Notes: generated by a model not told the origin, from the letters alone. Positions 1 to 9,590 are shown, counted from the first letter of the stretch. The stretch is 64,000 bases of DNA from Heterohyrax brucei (GCA_028571685.1 CM053162.1:8994001-9058000); one strand, 5' to 3'. Program-made: numbers and translations.

Positions 1-1796
1 ATGGACAAAATCAGGTGTTCTTTGTCTTTTGTGTTATTTATGTGGTTAATCACATGAATTGTTTTCCTGATGTTGAACCATCCTTGCATCCCTGGTATGA
101 ATCCCACTTGGTCATGATGGATTATTTTCTTGATATGTTGTTGTATTCTGTTGGCAAGAATTTTGTTGAAGATTTTAGCATCTAAGTTCATGAGTGATAT
201 CTGTCTGTAGTTCTCTGTCTTTGTTGGATCTTTCCCGGGCTTAGGTATCAGGGTTATGCTGGCTTCATAGAATGAGTTTGGGAGTACTTCATCCCTTTCT
301 ATACTGTGAAATAGTTTCAATAGTATTGAGGATAACTCTTCTCTAAATGCTTGGTAGAATTCTTCCCTGAAGCCATCTGGGCCCGGACTTTTTTGGGTTG
401 GCAGTGTTTTGATGACCTTTTCAATCTCTTCCTCTATGATGGGTTTATTAAGTTGTTCTGCTTCACGTTGTGATAATTTGGGTAGGTGGTATGAGTCAAG
501 GAATTGGTCCATTTCCCCTAGGTTTTCAAATTTGTTAGAGTACAGTCTTTCGTAGTATTCTGTTTTGATATTTTTGATTTCTGTTGCATCTGTGGTGACA
601 ACTCCCTTCTCATTTCTAATTTGGGTTATTTGTTTCCTTTCCTGCTTTTCTTTAGTAAGTTTACCCAGTGGTTTATAAATTTTGTTGATCTTTTCAAAAA
701 ACCAGCTTTTGGTCTTTTCAATTTTTTCAATTGTCTTTCTATTCTCTAATTCATTTAGCTCTGCTCTAATCTTTATGATCTCCTTTCTTCCGGTGCCCGA
801 GGGGTTCCTCTGTTGTTCTCTTTCTACTTGTTCAAGCTGTAGAGTTAGTTCCTTGATTTGGTTTCTTTCTTCCTTCCCGATGTGTGCATTTATGGAGATA
901 AACAGACCTCTGAGCACTGCTTTGGCTGTATCCCATAGGTTCTGGTAGGACGTGTTTTCGTTCTCATTGGAATCCATGAATTTCTTTAATTGATCCCTGA
1001 TTTCCTCTATAACCCATGTTTTTTTGAGCAAGATGTTGTTCAGTTTCCAAGAGTTCCACTTTCTATCTCTGTTTTTTCTGCTATTGATTTCAACTTTGAT
1101 GGCTTTATGATCTGAGAAGACGCTTTGCAATAATTCAATGGTATGGATTTTGTTGAGCATTGCATTATGGCCTATCACGTGCTCAATTCTGGAGAATGTT
1201 CCATGTGCACTGGAGAAGAAGGTGCAGTTGTCTGCTGAGGGGTGGAAAGTTCTGTATATATCAATGAGGTTTAGCTGGTTAATTGTGTCAATGAGGTCTT
1301 CTGTATCTTTACTGAGCTTCTTTCTAGATGATCTGTCTAGTAATGAGAGTGGAGTGTTAAAGTCTCCCACTATTATTGGGGAGTCATCTAACTCTCTTTT
1401 GAGTGTAGTCAATGTTTCTTTGACATATTTAGGTGCTCTGACATTAGGTGCATAAATGTTTAATATGGTTAAGTCTTGCTTGTGTACTGAACCTTTCAGC
1501 AATAAATAGTGTCCATCTTTGTCCACGATGGTGGATTTGACATTAAAGTTGATTTTGTCTGAGATTAGAATCGCCACCCCTGCTCTTCTTTGTTCATTAT
1601 TAGCTTGATATATATTCTTCCAACCTTTAATTTTCAGTTTGTTCCTGTCTTTAGGTCTCAAGTGAGTTTCTTGTAGACAACATATGGATGGGTTGTGTCT
1701 CTTGATCCAAGATGACACTCGGAGTCTCTTTACTGGAGCATTCAGTCCATTCACATTCAATGTAATTATTGATAGGTATGTGTTCACTGCTGTCAT
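1..1796 (-). CDS. L1 ORF2 endonuclease-reverse transcriptase, N-terminal 598 codons (partial)
   Basis: I translated this codon by codon from the ATG at 1796-1794 to base 1 and found no stop or frameshift. The N-terminal apurinic-endonuclease-like domain (residues about 1-240) nicks target DNA; the reverse transcriptase begins after about residue 400. Visible endonuclease residues in standard L1 numbering are Asn14, Glu43 (QETHL), Asp145/Asn147 (GDFNTPL) and Asp229/His230 (SDHKA). Position 205, Asp in well-studied L1s, is Glu here (RIEHV; codon 1182-1184). In the RT fingers the usual RPISLMN reads RQISLMN. The YXDD catalytic motif and C-terminus lie beyond base 1. ORF2 follows ORF1 by 416 bp, long against about 63 bp in human L1. 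Confidence 0.93.
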   Translation of the reverse strand, partial: MTAVNTYLSIITLNVNGLNAPVKRLRVSSWIKRHNPSICCLQETHLRPKDRNKLKIKGWKNIYQANNEQRRAGVAILISDKINFNVKSTIVDKDGHYLLLKGSVHKQDLTILNIYAPNVRAPKYVKETLTTLKRELDDSPIIVGDFNTPLSLLDRSSRKKLSKDTEDLIDTINQLNLIDIYRTFHPSADNCTFFSSAHGTFSRIEHVIGHNAMLNKIHTIELLQSVFSDHKAIKVEINSRKNRDRKWNSWKLNNILLKKTWVIEEIRDQLKKFMDSNENENTSYQNLWDTAKAVLRGLFISINAHIGKEERNQIKELTLQLEQVEREQQRNPSGTGRKEIIKIRAELNELENRKTIEKIEKTKSWFFEKINKIYKPLGKLTKEKQERKQITQIRNEKGVVTTDATEIKNIKTEYYERLYSNKFENLGEMDQFLDSYHLPKLSQREAEQLNKPIIEEEIEKVIKTLPTQKSPGPDGFREEFYQAFREELSSILLKLFHSIERDEVLPNSFYEASITLIPKPGKDPTKTENYRQISLMNLDAKIFNKILANRIQQHIKKIIHHDQVGFIPGMQGWFNIRKTIHVINHINNTKDKEHLILS

Positions 1797-2038
1797 TGTG
1801 ATATGTTTATTTTTATGTTGATGTTTTCTCTGTTGTTCTTATTAGTCTGTTCTGAGACACTCTTTTTTGTGAGTTGATTTTTCACCTTTTTCAGAGCTGG
1901 TTTTATAGTTGTTGAGACTCGTGTGTTAGATTTCTTGAAATGGTATGATACATCTTTGTTGTGCTTTACAGCTGCCCCTATGAACCCCCTTAATAAACTG
2001 TTTATAAACCCAATTTTAATTACTACCAGTCTGGTCAT
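1793..2038 (-). CDS. Candidate small inter-ORF protein of L1 (81 aa), unproven
   Basis: An open frame of 81 codons fills much of the ORF1-ORF2 spacer and its TGA overlaps the ORF2 ATG in ATGA. The product is basic and rich in Lys and Asn, with a hydrophobic N-terminus ([11 protein letters not shown]), no signal peptide and no family I recognise. The same frame is present at 18893-19159 and, with one stop, at 26240-26503. The first Met of the longer form is AGG in this copy, so the start is the second Met. Differences from the 18893 copy are about ten replacement and five silent changes by my count, which does not show selection. It may be a spacer that happens to be open. Confidence 0.3.
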   Translation of the reverse strand: MTRLVVIKIGFINSLLRGFIGAAVKHNKDVSYHFKKSNTRVSTTIKPALKKVKNQLTKKSVSEQTNKNNRENINIKINISQ

Positions 2039-2212
2039 CTTCCTCTCCCTCTGGAAGGACCATAACGACTGTAGTACATCCCTCTTTTATTATGATGACA
2101 CCATAGTTTTCATGTTGATCACTGGATTGCTTCTTTCCAAATCAAAGCTGTGATTTACTTTGGAGCCTTCCATAAATGAGTGTTGAGTAGTGTGTCGTTC
2201 TAAAAAATAAAG

Positions 2213-3172
2213 TTAGTGGTTTCGTTCTTCTAAGCCAAAGCCAAGAACTTATTTCAGTATTTCTTGTAGTTTGGGTTTGGTTTTTACAAAGTCTCTGAGT
2301 TTCTGTTTATCTGGAAATGTCTTAATTTCATTTTCATGTTTGAAAGACAGTTTTGCAGGATATATAAATCTTGGTTGGAAGTTCTTCTCCTTCAAGACTT
2401 TGAATGTGTCGTGCCACTGTCTCCGTGCTTGCATGGTTTCTGCTGAGAAATCTGACGAGAACCTACAGGGTTTCCCTCTGAATGTTAGCTTTGCCTTGAG
2501 TCTTGCTGCCTTTAAGAGTTGCTGCTTATGTTTCATTTTGTTAAGCTTGATTATAATATGCCTTGGAGTCTTTCTTTTGAGATCTATATTGGGTGGCATA
2601 CGATATGCATCTGAGATGTCTATATTCTCGTCCTTCATGATTTCTGGGAAGTTTTCTTTCAGCAGCTCAGCAACAATATTCTCTATGTTCTGAAATGTCT
2701 CACCCTGTTCAGGGACTTCAATTAATCGAAGGTTGTTCCTCTTAATAGAGTCCCACATGCTTCTTAATGTTTCTTCATTTTTCTTATTTCTTTTTTCTGA
2801 TTTCTGCTCATAGACACTGGCATCAGTAGCTCTGTCTTCCAAGTCAGAAATTCTTTTTTCCATTTGTTCCATTCTGTTTTCTTGGGTTTTCCTGGAAGCT
2901 TCTATGTCTGTGATTTTCTTCTTGATCTGTTGGATTTCAGAGTACTGGTGTTCCATCAGATCGAACAACTTGCTTAATTTTTCATTTTGTTCTGCTGCAT
3001 TTTGTATAAGGTCTAGAAGGGCCCTGTATATAATCAATTTGTATTCACTTCCTGATGCTTTCATAAAAGTTTCTTCATCTGGAAAACTCCTTGGTTGCTT
3101 TGTTTAGGAGCCTTCTGAAACCATGAGTGATTGCTTGTATGACACAATGGTCTGTTGCTTTTTGGATCCCAT
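2213..3172 (-). pseudogene. L1 ORF1 (RNA-binding chaperone), two nonsense codons
   Basis: ORF1p is the trimeric nucleic-acid chaperone of L1. The frame starts at ATG 3172 (MGSKKQQT) and would end at 2213 by comparison with the copy at 19328-20287. Codon 23 is TAA (3104-3106) where the sister copy has CAA, and a second TAA at 2249-2251 removes the last dozen residues. Between them 271 codons are open from Met37. A Glu/Lys-rich coiled coil with heptads lies at about residues 55-110, followed by the RRM-like and C-terminal domains (HIIIKLNKMKHKQQLL and FRGKPCRFSSDFSAETM). The downstream Met could still give an N-terminally shortened protein; that is inference. Confidence 0.9.
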
Positions 3173-4175
3173 GTGAGTATATAGAGGCTGGAAGAGGTAC
3201 TGTGAGGATGGATTGCAAATGTTTCTCTAGGCTGTCTTCAAATGTAAAGCAAAAGGTATCTGACCAGTTCACAAGTCAGTTAGGTTTTCAGGTGTAGAGG
3301 TCCCTCTTCCCATCTGACAAAGTAAGCGCCACTGTATCCAACCCCAGATGATAACAAACTAGTTCAGAATACAGCACTGCTAGTGCCCTGGTGGCCTCTG
3401 CTGACAGGGCCTAGCCTTATCCAACACTGCGTCGAGTACTGGTTTTGTGATAGAAAAGCGCTCTCCTGTGGGCAGGGTCTGGCTCCCAAGCTAAGAATTA
3501 GGTCCAGCTGCGGCCACCGTACCCAAGATGGCGTCCTCCACACAGGCAGCAGACAGGGGGACTAAAGATGCCCAGAGGCAGCGATTCCTCTGCTTCTGTT
3601 GCAGGGCCCCCAATGTAGGCAGCACTATGCAAAATCACTACTTTTCTGACGGAGAAGCGCTGTCCGGTTTGCAGGCTCTCGCTCCCAGGCTAAGAACGAG
3701 GTCCCGCTAAAATCTCGTTACCAACATGGCGTCCCGCACCCTGACAACGGAGGTCCGCGCAAACCCCGCTGAGGCAGCTACAAAACGAAAGGCTCAAAGT
3801 GTCTAGATTAACAGAGCGCCGAGCCTGGCTCTCAGAACATGGGAATTTCGCCTGCCTATCCCCCCAGCAGCGTGTCTGAGTCCAGCCGCCGGGCAAGGCC
3901 CAACTCTGCCCGCCAGCCGAGAGCGAGGAAAAAAAAAAAGTCAAAATGGTGCGTTTACCTTCCTTCGGTGAGAGCCAGGGCTAGCCAGGAGCGGGAGTCA
4001 GCAAAAGAGAGGAGGTTTTTCACTGAATGGTATAAAGTCCCAATTAACAGCTCTGTGCCGTGTCCTGAGGCTGATTAGATGCTCAGAAGGCTCTGTTTGA
4101 TTGTCAGTTCAGGTCTTGGTTTCCAGAGGGATAGAAAGAGACGTGTCCTTAATCCGCCATCTTGACTCCGCCCCC
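3173..4175 (-). promoter_or_regulatory. L1 5'UTR/promoter with two tandem units of about 200 bp
   Basis: This GC-rich 1-kb leader precedes ORF1. Two imperfect units are visible, one around 3450-3560 and one around 3650-3760. Each has a GAAAAGCGCT/GAGAAGCGCT block, a GGCTCCCA(A/G)GCTAAGAA block and then a CAA(G/C)ATGGCG motif (3524-3533 and 3722-3731). The same arrangement is present in the L1 at 20288-21277 and, more diverged, at 24011-25157. The motif resembles the YY1 site of human L1 5' ends. The two internal copies lie on the plus strand, antisense to the element, and only the terminal copy is in sense orientation. Confidence 0.8.
4155..4164 (-). promoter_or_regulatory. YY1-like site (CAAGATGGCG) at the L1 5' end
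   Basis: CAAGATGGCG on the minus strand lies about 11 bases inside the 5' terminus. In human L1 a YY1 site at this place fixes the transcription start. The same site is kept at the end of the L1 at 21277 (CAAGATGGCG) and as CAAGGTGGCA at 24023-24032. Confidence 0.7.
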
Positions 4176-4786
4176 TGCAATGTTTTTTATCAATTCTGCT
4201 CATTACTGGCCACCTTGACCTCTCTTCATCACTGATGCTTTCTCTCTCCGAAAATGTTTAATCCACGTGTACACTGCCGTTTTCTTCATGGCAGTACATT
4301 AACTTGAACTAACATGTCCCTGATTTTACTTCTACTCTTGCCAAGTTTAACAAGATATTTAATGTTTGTTCATTGCTCTATTCAAGCTCCAACATTCTTG
4401 CAATGGCACCCCAAAACATGAAACAACAATAATGAATGCCACTAAGCAAAACATCGCCACACGTCAACACAAACATAGCTGTGACACACTGATATACCAC
4501 AGTTAGGACATCTTACTGAGTTGTTTGTACAGTGCTGCCAATGTAAGCACAAGGTAGTAAGTTTATGAACTTAATTGTCAGAACTTGTATGTTCTATTCT
4601 ACTTCTCGTATGTTATTTATTCAAATGCAACAAGAAGTATTTCCTACAGCACAGCCCATTTTCTTGAGCTAACAAGAAATCTAAGGCTATTTTTTTATTT
4701 CAGTGTCACTTTGGCTAATGAGGTCAGAGATTACTGTTGTGTTTTTATCTCAGTAACTTCAACTGTTATTTGTCCCATAAACCCCC
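4176..4786. other. Intervening DNA, no feature recognised
   Basis: This is AT-rich sequence with no coding signature and no repeat I can name. It is the upstream flank of the L1 at 1-4175. Confidence 0.5.
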
Positions 4787-4945
4787 AAACCAAAACTACT
4801 GATGTCAAGTCAATTCCAACTTATAGTGAACCTATAGGACAGTGTACCTCACAGAGTTTCCAAGAAGTGCATGGTGGATTTGAACTACTGACCAGTTGGT
4901 TAGCAACTATAGCCCTCAACAGCTACACCACCAGGGTTTCTATTT
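4787..4945 (-). mobile_element. AfroSINE
   Basis: On the plus strand the copy runs from the tail complement (CTGATGTCAAGTCAATTCC...) to the complement of the tRNA-like head (CTACACCACCAGGGTTTC), so it is a minus-strand SINE. The box B complement (GGATTTGAAC) is visible. It is diverged and has no clear target duplication. Confidence 0.85.
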
Positions 4946-5334
4946 GTCTCATAATGACCGACACATTTCTTAAATATTTCTCCAATTTAACTGTGCAATA
5001 ACCAGGAATTAAAGCTATCAACTGTACCCTGAGTTTTGAATAAATGAGTTTCTTTTTGACTTTCATTTTGCAATGGTATTAATATTTATTATTACGTGTA
5101 TTTGTTATTATTACTTAGCATTACCTTTTTGATATTTACTAGCATCATTGCTATGAATACATAAAGGTAATCTTAAAATTTTCAAGGTGCATGGCCCATG
5201 CATTTACCCATGCATTCCTGCCCATGCAGGAATCTAAACACAAGATGACCCACGTGAACTCACTCTCAGCTAGAAACAGCTAGAAGAAACAGGAAGTATA
5301 GAAAAGTTCACCCATGCCAACCAGATTTTTATTA
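4946..5334. other. AT-rich DNA, nothing recognised
   Basis: I see only short local repetition of CCATGCATTTACCCATGCATTCCTGCCCATGC-type sequence near 5190-5228, and no gene. Confidence 0.4.
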
Positions 5335-5983
5335 GAGAGTACTCAGTCTTACGTAGTCAATTTCTGTTCCAAGTGATTCTGGATCAATTACAGTCTGTGA
5401 ACTTGTCTGCTTTTGCCTAGGAGTCCTGGAAATTTTATTCAGTCTAGTTACAGTCTTTTTGACAAGTCCAATATAGTCTATTTTTGGTTGAGATATTTTT
5501 ACCAAATGTGTTTAGCAAATCAGCAGAGTAAAAACTTATCTACAGATGACAAAACTCATTATGGCTACGATTACATTATAAAAATAATACTCTTATAGTG
5601 AAAGACCTGATAGAAATTAAATACAAGCATAATGTAAAGACCAAATAAAATCAGTTAAAAAAAAAGCTTTAGATAAAAATGTCTCTAAATATAACCATTA
5701 ACTGTATTTTTAAAGACCTTCAGATACAATGTATAATAATCTGAGACACAATGCTGTATAGTTAGGACTTACCAAGATTATCAAATCTTTAAATTCCTAA
5801 ATAGTAATAAAAGAAACTTCATAAGTACATAGTGTGAATTCTCAAATCAAACCATTGACTAATAAAGCTGAAGCCAAGTTAGCAATTAAGAAATCATAAT
5901 AAACATATGACATATGCATTTACTGTCTAGTATTATGCAAAAACAAATGAAGAAATAGTGGCATATAAGTTTTAACCAAAAGA
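5335..5983 (-). repeat. AT-rich dispersed element, left part (split by the provirus)
   Basis: This block aligns with 9915-10740, for example around 5625-5800 against 10200-10380 (AAAGACCAAATAAAA, CTAAATATAACCA). Its continuation, judged from that second copy, lies at 13359 onward. The provirus at 5984-13358 therefore splits it. It is non-coding as it stands and is probably the inside of an older retroviral element of a related family. Confidence 0.55.
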
Positions 5984-6480
5984 TGTAACCAGAAAACCCA
6001 GTAACAGCTTTGGGCTGCCTGTCACCACAAAGCCAGAAGTAGAGATGGGGAAGGACTGTACTTTATTCAGATGGCTAGCAATCTGAGAAGACAGTGAATT
6101 AACACCCTAAGGGAACCATGTTAATATCTCAACTCAAGCCCAAGGGATTTATATGAAGAAGGAGGACGGGTTAGAGGAAAAAAAAAAAAAAAAAAGATGT
6201 TATTCAGGTTCTTGGGGGGAGGAGGCAGTCATTAGTCACAAGGTGGACCATCAATGAACTGTTATGTTGTCTAGGCGGTGGTCTCAGGTCCCTGGGCAAG
6301 GTCTGGAGTCACAACGTGAGTGGAGTGAGTCATCCAGGAACTGTGATGTTATCTGGATGGTAGTCTGAAATAAACCTCACAGTCTCCAGGTTGGTCATTA
6401 AAATTTTTCTTAATTTGCCATCAGCCTGGGAGATGAAGCAAGGATCTTAATCAACACTTTTTCAATTGTTAACACTTTCA
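5984..6480 (-). mobile_element. 3' LTR of the ERV1-type provirus
   Basis: On the plus strand it runs from TGTAACC to ACTTTCA, so the LTR reads TGAAAGTG...GGTTACA on the minus strand. An AATAAA polyadenylation signal lies on the minus strand at about 6063 (TTTATTCAG on plus). It aligns along its length with 12937-13358, which lacks about 70 bp in the middle. A run of A at 6180-6197 is internal. Confidence 0.8.
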
Positions 6481-6490
6481 TTTCCCTCTG
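6481..6490 (-). other. Polypurine tract upstream of the 3' LTR
   Basis: The minus strand reads ACAGAGGGAAA directly before the LTR's TG. This fits the plus-strand primer of a retrovirus and supports 5984-6480 as the 3' LTR. Confidence 0.6.
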
Positions 6491-6814
6491 TCAGTATGAT
6501 AACATCTCATATCATGAGATTAGATTATTGTGAAAGTAATTGTCCTGGTCTTTAGCATGTGTCTTTTATAGACTATTTTATCTACCTCAGCTTCCCATAA
6601 GTGATTTTGTACTCAGTTTTTATGGGAACGTAGATGTATAACTACCTATCTGAGTAGAAATCTCTTGCTGACAGTGTTAATCATCTATAAAGTCCAGGGT
6701 ATCTGTTAGAACCCATAGAACATTATTCATTTTATTTAGAACTGTTGGAAACTGGAAGATATAAATCTTAATTTTTCTCATATAAATTGGAGTATTGAGA
6801 AAGACTATGAAGTG

Positions 6815-7348
6815 TGTCATGGATTGAATTGTGTCCCCCCAAAAATATGTGTAATCATGTGGCTGGGCCATGATTCCGATTATTTTGTGATTGTCCTCCA
6901 CTTCGTGATTTTCCTGTGCTGTATGTTAAAGGATTAGGGTGGGGCTGTAAATCCCTTCACAAGATCACCTCCCTGTTCCACTGTAAAGGGAGTTTCCATG
7001 GAGTACGTCTTGCACCACCCTTAGTCCTTTCATCCTGCAAGAGATAAAAGGAAAGGGAAGCAAGCAAAGAATTGGGAACCTCACACCATCAAGAAAGCAG
7101 CACTGGGAGAAAAGCATGTCCTTTGGACATGAGGTTCCTACTCCAAGATGCTCCCTAGACAAAGACTGATGCAATACTGGACTTTCCTCCAGAGCCGACA
7201 AGGGGAAAAGCCTTCCCCTGGAGTGGACATCCTGAATTTAGACTTGCAGCCTACTGGACCGTGTAAGAATAAACTTTCCTTTGTTAAAGCCTTCCACTGT
7301 GTTAGAGCAGCACTTCCACTGTTAGAGCAGCACTAGCTGATTAAAACA
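6815..7348 (+). mobile_element. MaLR/ERVL-like solo LTR
   Basis: It begins TGTCATGGATTGAATTGTG and ends GATTAAAACA. It carries AATAAA (about 7268) and the typical 3' end with AGCAGCACTAG. Related copies lie at 31625-32127, 34099-34589, 50420-50940 and 51568-51831. Five-base flanks AAGTG and TAGTG differ by one base. It was inserted in the ERV internal region. Confidence 0.8.
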
Positions 7349-7486
7349 TAGTGTCACAGGATAGGACCAAACCATAAGAGGGTGGTGCAGAGTCAGTTAT
7401 TTATAGAATCCTAAAACCTGATTTAGTAACAGAATAAATTAATATACTTATATTTAAATTTATTCTGGAAACCTAGGCTGCAGCTA

Positions 7487-8000
7487 CTAGTTTTCTATCT
7501 TCTCCTTTTTTCTACTTCCTGTTTGCCTTCTTTTTGCTTTCTTATTCTTCCCCTTGCTTATTTTCCCCTTTTCAATTTTTTTCTCCTCCATTTCTTCTCT
7601 CTCTTTTTTCCTCTGTATCCTCAATTTTTTCTCTGACATGACAATGTCCCAAACTTTGGATGGAATCCAACTGAGAATGTTTGGTACATGTCCTCCTGGC
7701 TCTTCAGTCTTTAGTATATTAGCCAAGCCAAGTCCTGTCGAGTCGGATCCGACAGTAAATGTATGTGTTGCTAGTTTATTTAGTAATTTTTGTCCCGGCA
7801 ACGAAACAGGGCACTTTGGGACATATAGAAAAGAATGTTTTACCAGTTGTGACCTCATCAGATATAAGAATAAGCTTCATACAGTCCCATCTGAAGAGTG
7901 GGCACATTGGGTAATTCAAGGTAGAGAATATGGCCTTCATGTCAAAGACAAGTTCAGTCTCCTTACCTTCCATGTTGAGTACAACCCGTAGATCCCTTAT
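7487..8000 (-). pseudogene. Retroviral protease remnant of the provirus
   Basis: Minus-strand frames at 7973-7776 and 7858-7487 overlap by a frameshift and together look like a gammaretroviral protease region. A short stretch before 7900 has Asp-Met-Lys where the catalytic Asp-Thr-Gly would be, and further on there is VKHSFLYVPKCP. The active-site triad is therefore lost and the frame is broken. The last part is a Lys/Glu-rich low-complexity stretch unlike polymerase. A SINE-tail insertion at 7722-7753 interrupts it. Confidence 0.6.
7722..7753 (-). mobile_element. Ultra-short SINE/RTE tail insertion (32 bp)
   Basis: GCCAAGCCAAGTCCTGTCGA leads into GTCGGATCCGAC, the complement of the AfroSINE/RTE 3' tail. 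It stops within the self-complementary GAGTCGGATCCGACTC motif. The flanks AGTATATTA and AGTAAATGTA are a possible imperfect target duplication. No SINE body is present. Confidence 0.65.
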
Positions 8001-8155
8001 GAAGATGTTGATGGTGTGGCCGGGAGCCAGGTTGGTCTCAGGGCCCCATCAGTGGTCAGTGTCTTTGGACCCCTACTTCTGAGAGAGTCCAGGAGGACCT
8101 GTCCATCTAGGCCTTTGGGGTAGGCAACTGGGTGTCCTGTTTTAGGACACTCAGG

Positions 8156-8197
8156 ACACTCCACCTTCCAGTTGCCTCATTTTTGACAGTACCTGCA
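8156..8197 (-). pseudogene. Nucleocapsid zinc-knuckle remnant (gag of the provirus)
   Basis: The minus strand reads Cys-Arg-Tyr-Cys, then a stop and Gly-Asn-Trp, then Cys-Pro, with the spacing of one retroviral CCHC knuckle. The stop and His-to-Asn change show it is dead. It lies on the 5' side of the protease remnant, as expected in gag-pro order. Confidence 0.55.
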
Positions 8198-8451
8198 TTG
8201 ATTGGAGTCAGTTCTCACCAGTCAGTGAGGTAATCCAAGTCTTGATTTCTGGGGGTCAACTGGGTTACCTCAAGGTGGACCTTGGCAAGCTATAACACAA
8301 CAACTGGAGCTTCTTTTTCATATTTTTTTTTCTGCTGCTGCCAAATCTCTTGCCATTAAACACCTTAAAGTTCTCCTCTACCAAATGGGAGAGTGTGGTC
8401 TGAGGTTCTGTCTCCAGCTTTTGTAGCTTTTGTCTTATTTCTGATGTGGAC

Positions 8452-9590
8452 TATTGTTGTTGTTGTTAGGTGCCATCAGGTTGGTTCTGAATCATCGAGA
8501 CCTTATGCATAACAGAATGAAACACTGCCCAGACTTGCACATGTCCACAATCATTTTTATGCTTAAGACAATTGTTGCAGCCACCATGTCACTACATCTC
8601 ATCAATAGTCTTCCTCTTTATCACTGACCTTCCACTATACCTGTCCTTCTCCAGGAACTGATCCTTCCTGAAAACATGTCCAAAGTATGTAAGACACAGC
8701 CTGCCATCTTTGCTTCCAAGTACTCTGGTTGTACTTTCTCTGTAGCAGATCTCTTTGTGCTTTTGGCACTCTGTGGAACGTTCAACATTCTTCTTCAACA
8801 CAATTCAAAGGCATTAATTCTTCTTCTGTCTTCATTGTTCATTGTCCAGCTTTCTCATGCATATGATGCAATTGAAAATACCACGGCTTGGATCAGGTGC
8901 ACCCTAGTCTTCAAGGTGACATCTTTACTTTTCAACACTGTGAAAAGATCCTCTGCAGTAGATTTTCCCAGTGCAATACGTCTTTTGATTTCTTGACTGC
9001 TGCTTTCATGAATGTTGATTGTAGACTCAAGTAAAATGAAATCCTTGACAGCCTCAACTGTTTTTCCATTTATGATGGCATTACTTACTGATCCAATTGT
9101 GAGGATTTTTGTTTTCCTGATGCTGAGGTGCAATCTATACTGAAGGCTGTGGTCCTTGATCTTCATCAGTAAGTGTTTCAAATCTTCTTCACTTGCAGCA
9201 AATAAGGTGATGTCATCTGCATAACACAGGTTGTTAATGAGTCATCCTCCAATCCTGACGCCTTGTTCTTTTTCATGTAATCCAGCTTCTTGTATTATGC
9301 ACTTGTCATACAGATTGACAGGGTATGGTGAAAGGATACAACACTGACCATACCTTTCCTGACTTTAAACCATGCAGTGCCCCCTTGTGCTGTTCAAATA
9401 ACTGCCACTTGATTCATATACAGATTCCTCAAGAGAATACTTAACTGTTCTGGAATTTCCATTTTATGCAATGTTAGCTATAATCTGTTATGATCCATGT
9501 GGTCAAATGTCTTTGCATAGTCAATGAAACACAGGTAGACTGGGATATGAAATATATGGCCATAAAGGCTTTCCCTGTTCTATCTTTAGA
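8452..9590 (-). mobile_element. RTE/BovB-like LINE, 5'-truncated copy
   Basis: The minus-strand 3' end reads (...)GGCACCTAACAACAACAA, preceded by the motif shared with AfroSINE tails. Upstream lies the reverse transcriptase with YADD intact (9212-9223), then a frame for the downstream thumb and connection. Further 5' sequence is degraded to about 9590. The related copies are 60045-61365 (same order) and 56411-56824 (3' end only). Confidence 0.88.
8855..9240 (-). pseudogene. RTE reverse transcriptase fragment
   Basis: From about 9240 the frame reads LINNLCYADDITLFAASEED and continues open to 8855 (108 codons from Met at 9181). It contains the block KTKILTIG and the later EIKRRIALGKS. YADD is the polymerase metal-binding motif. 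Upstream and downstream stops and the missing N-terminus make it non-functional. This family normally has an endonuclease and RT of about 1,000 residues. Confidence 0.8.

Larger units (their letters stand above)
1..4175 (-). mobile_element. Young L1 LINE, 5' 4.2 kb; 3' part beyond window
   Basis: Reading the minus strand from 4175 down there is an L1 5'UTR, ORF1 (3172-2213), a 416-bp spacer and ORF2 (from 1796), still open at base 1. The 5' terminus reads GGGGGCGGAGTCAAGATGGC, the start shared by the other L1s in this window, so the copy is complete at its 5' end. ORF2 has no stop in 598 codons, whereas all other L1 copies here are broken; this is therefore the youngest L1 in the window. ORF1 has two nonsense codons. 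The target-site duplication cannot be tested because the 3' end lies outside. Confidence 0.95.

Noticed and set aside
9..3100. Plus-strand frames of 60-140 codons at 682-3107
   Set aside because: All lie opposite L1 ORF2 or ORF1, which explains their openness.
3440..4175. CpG island promoter of a host gene
   Set aside because: The CpG-rich stretch is L1 5'UTR by comparison with 20288-21277.
7554..7991. 145-codon plus-strand frame over the ERV protease region as a host gene
   Set aside because: The minus strand here shows retroviral protease-like wording; the plus frame is its shadow and lacks any motif.
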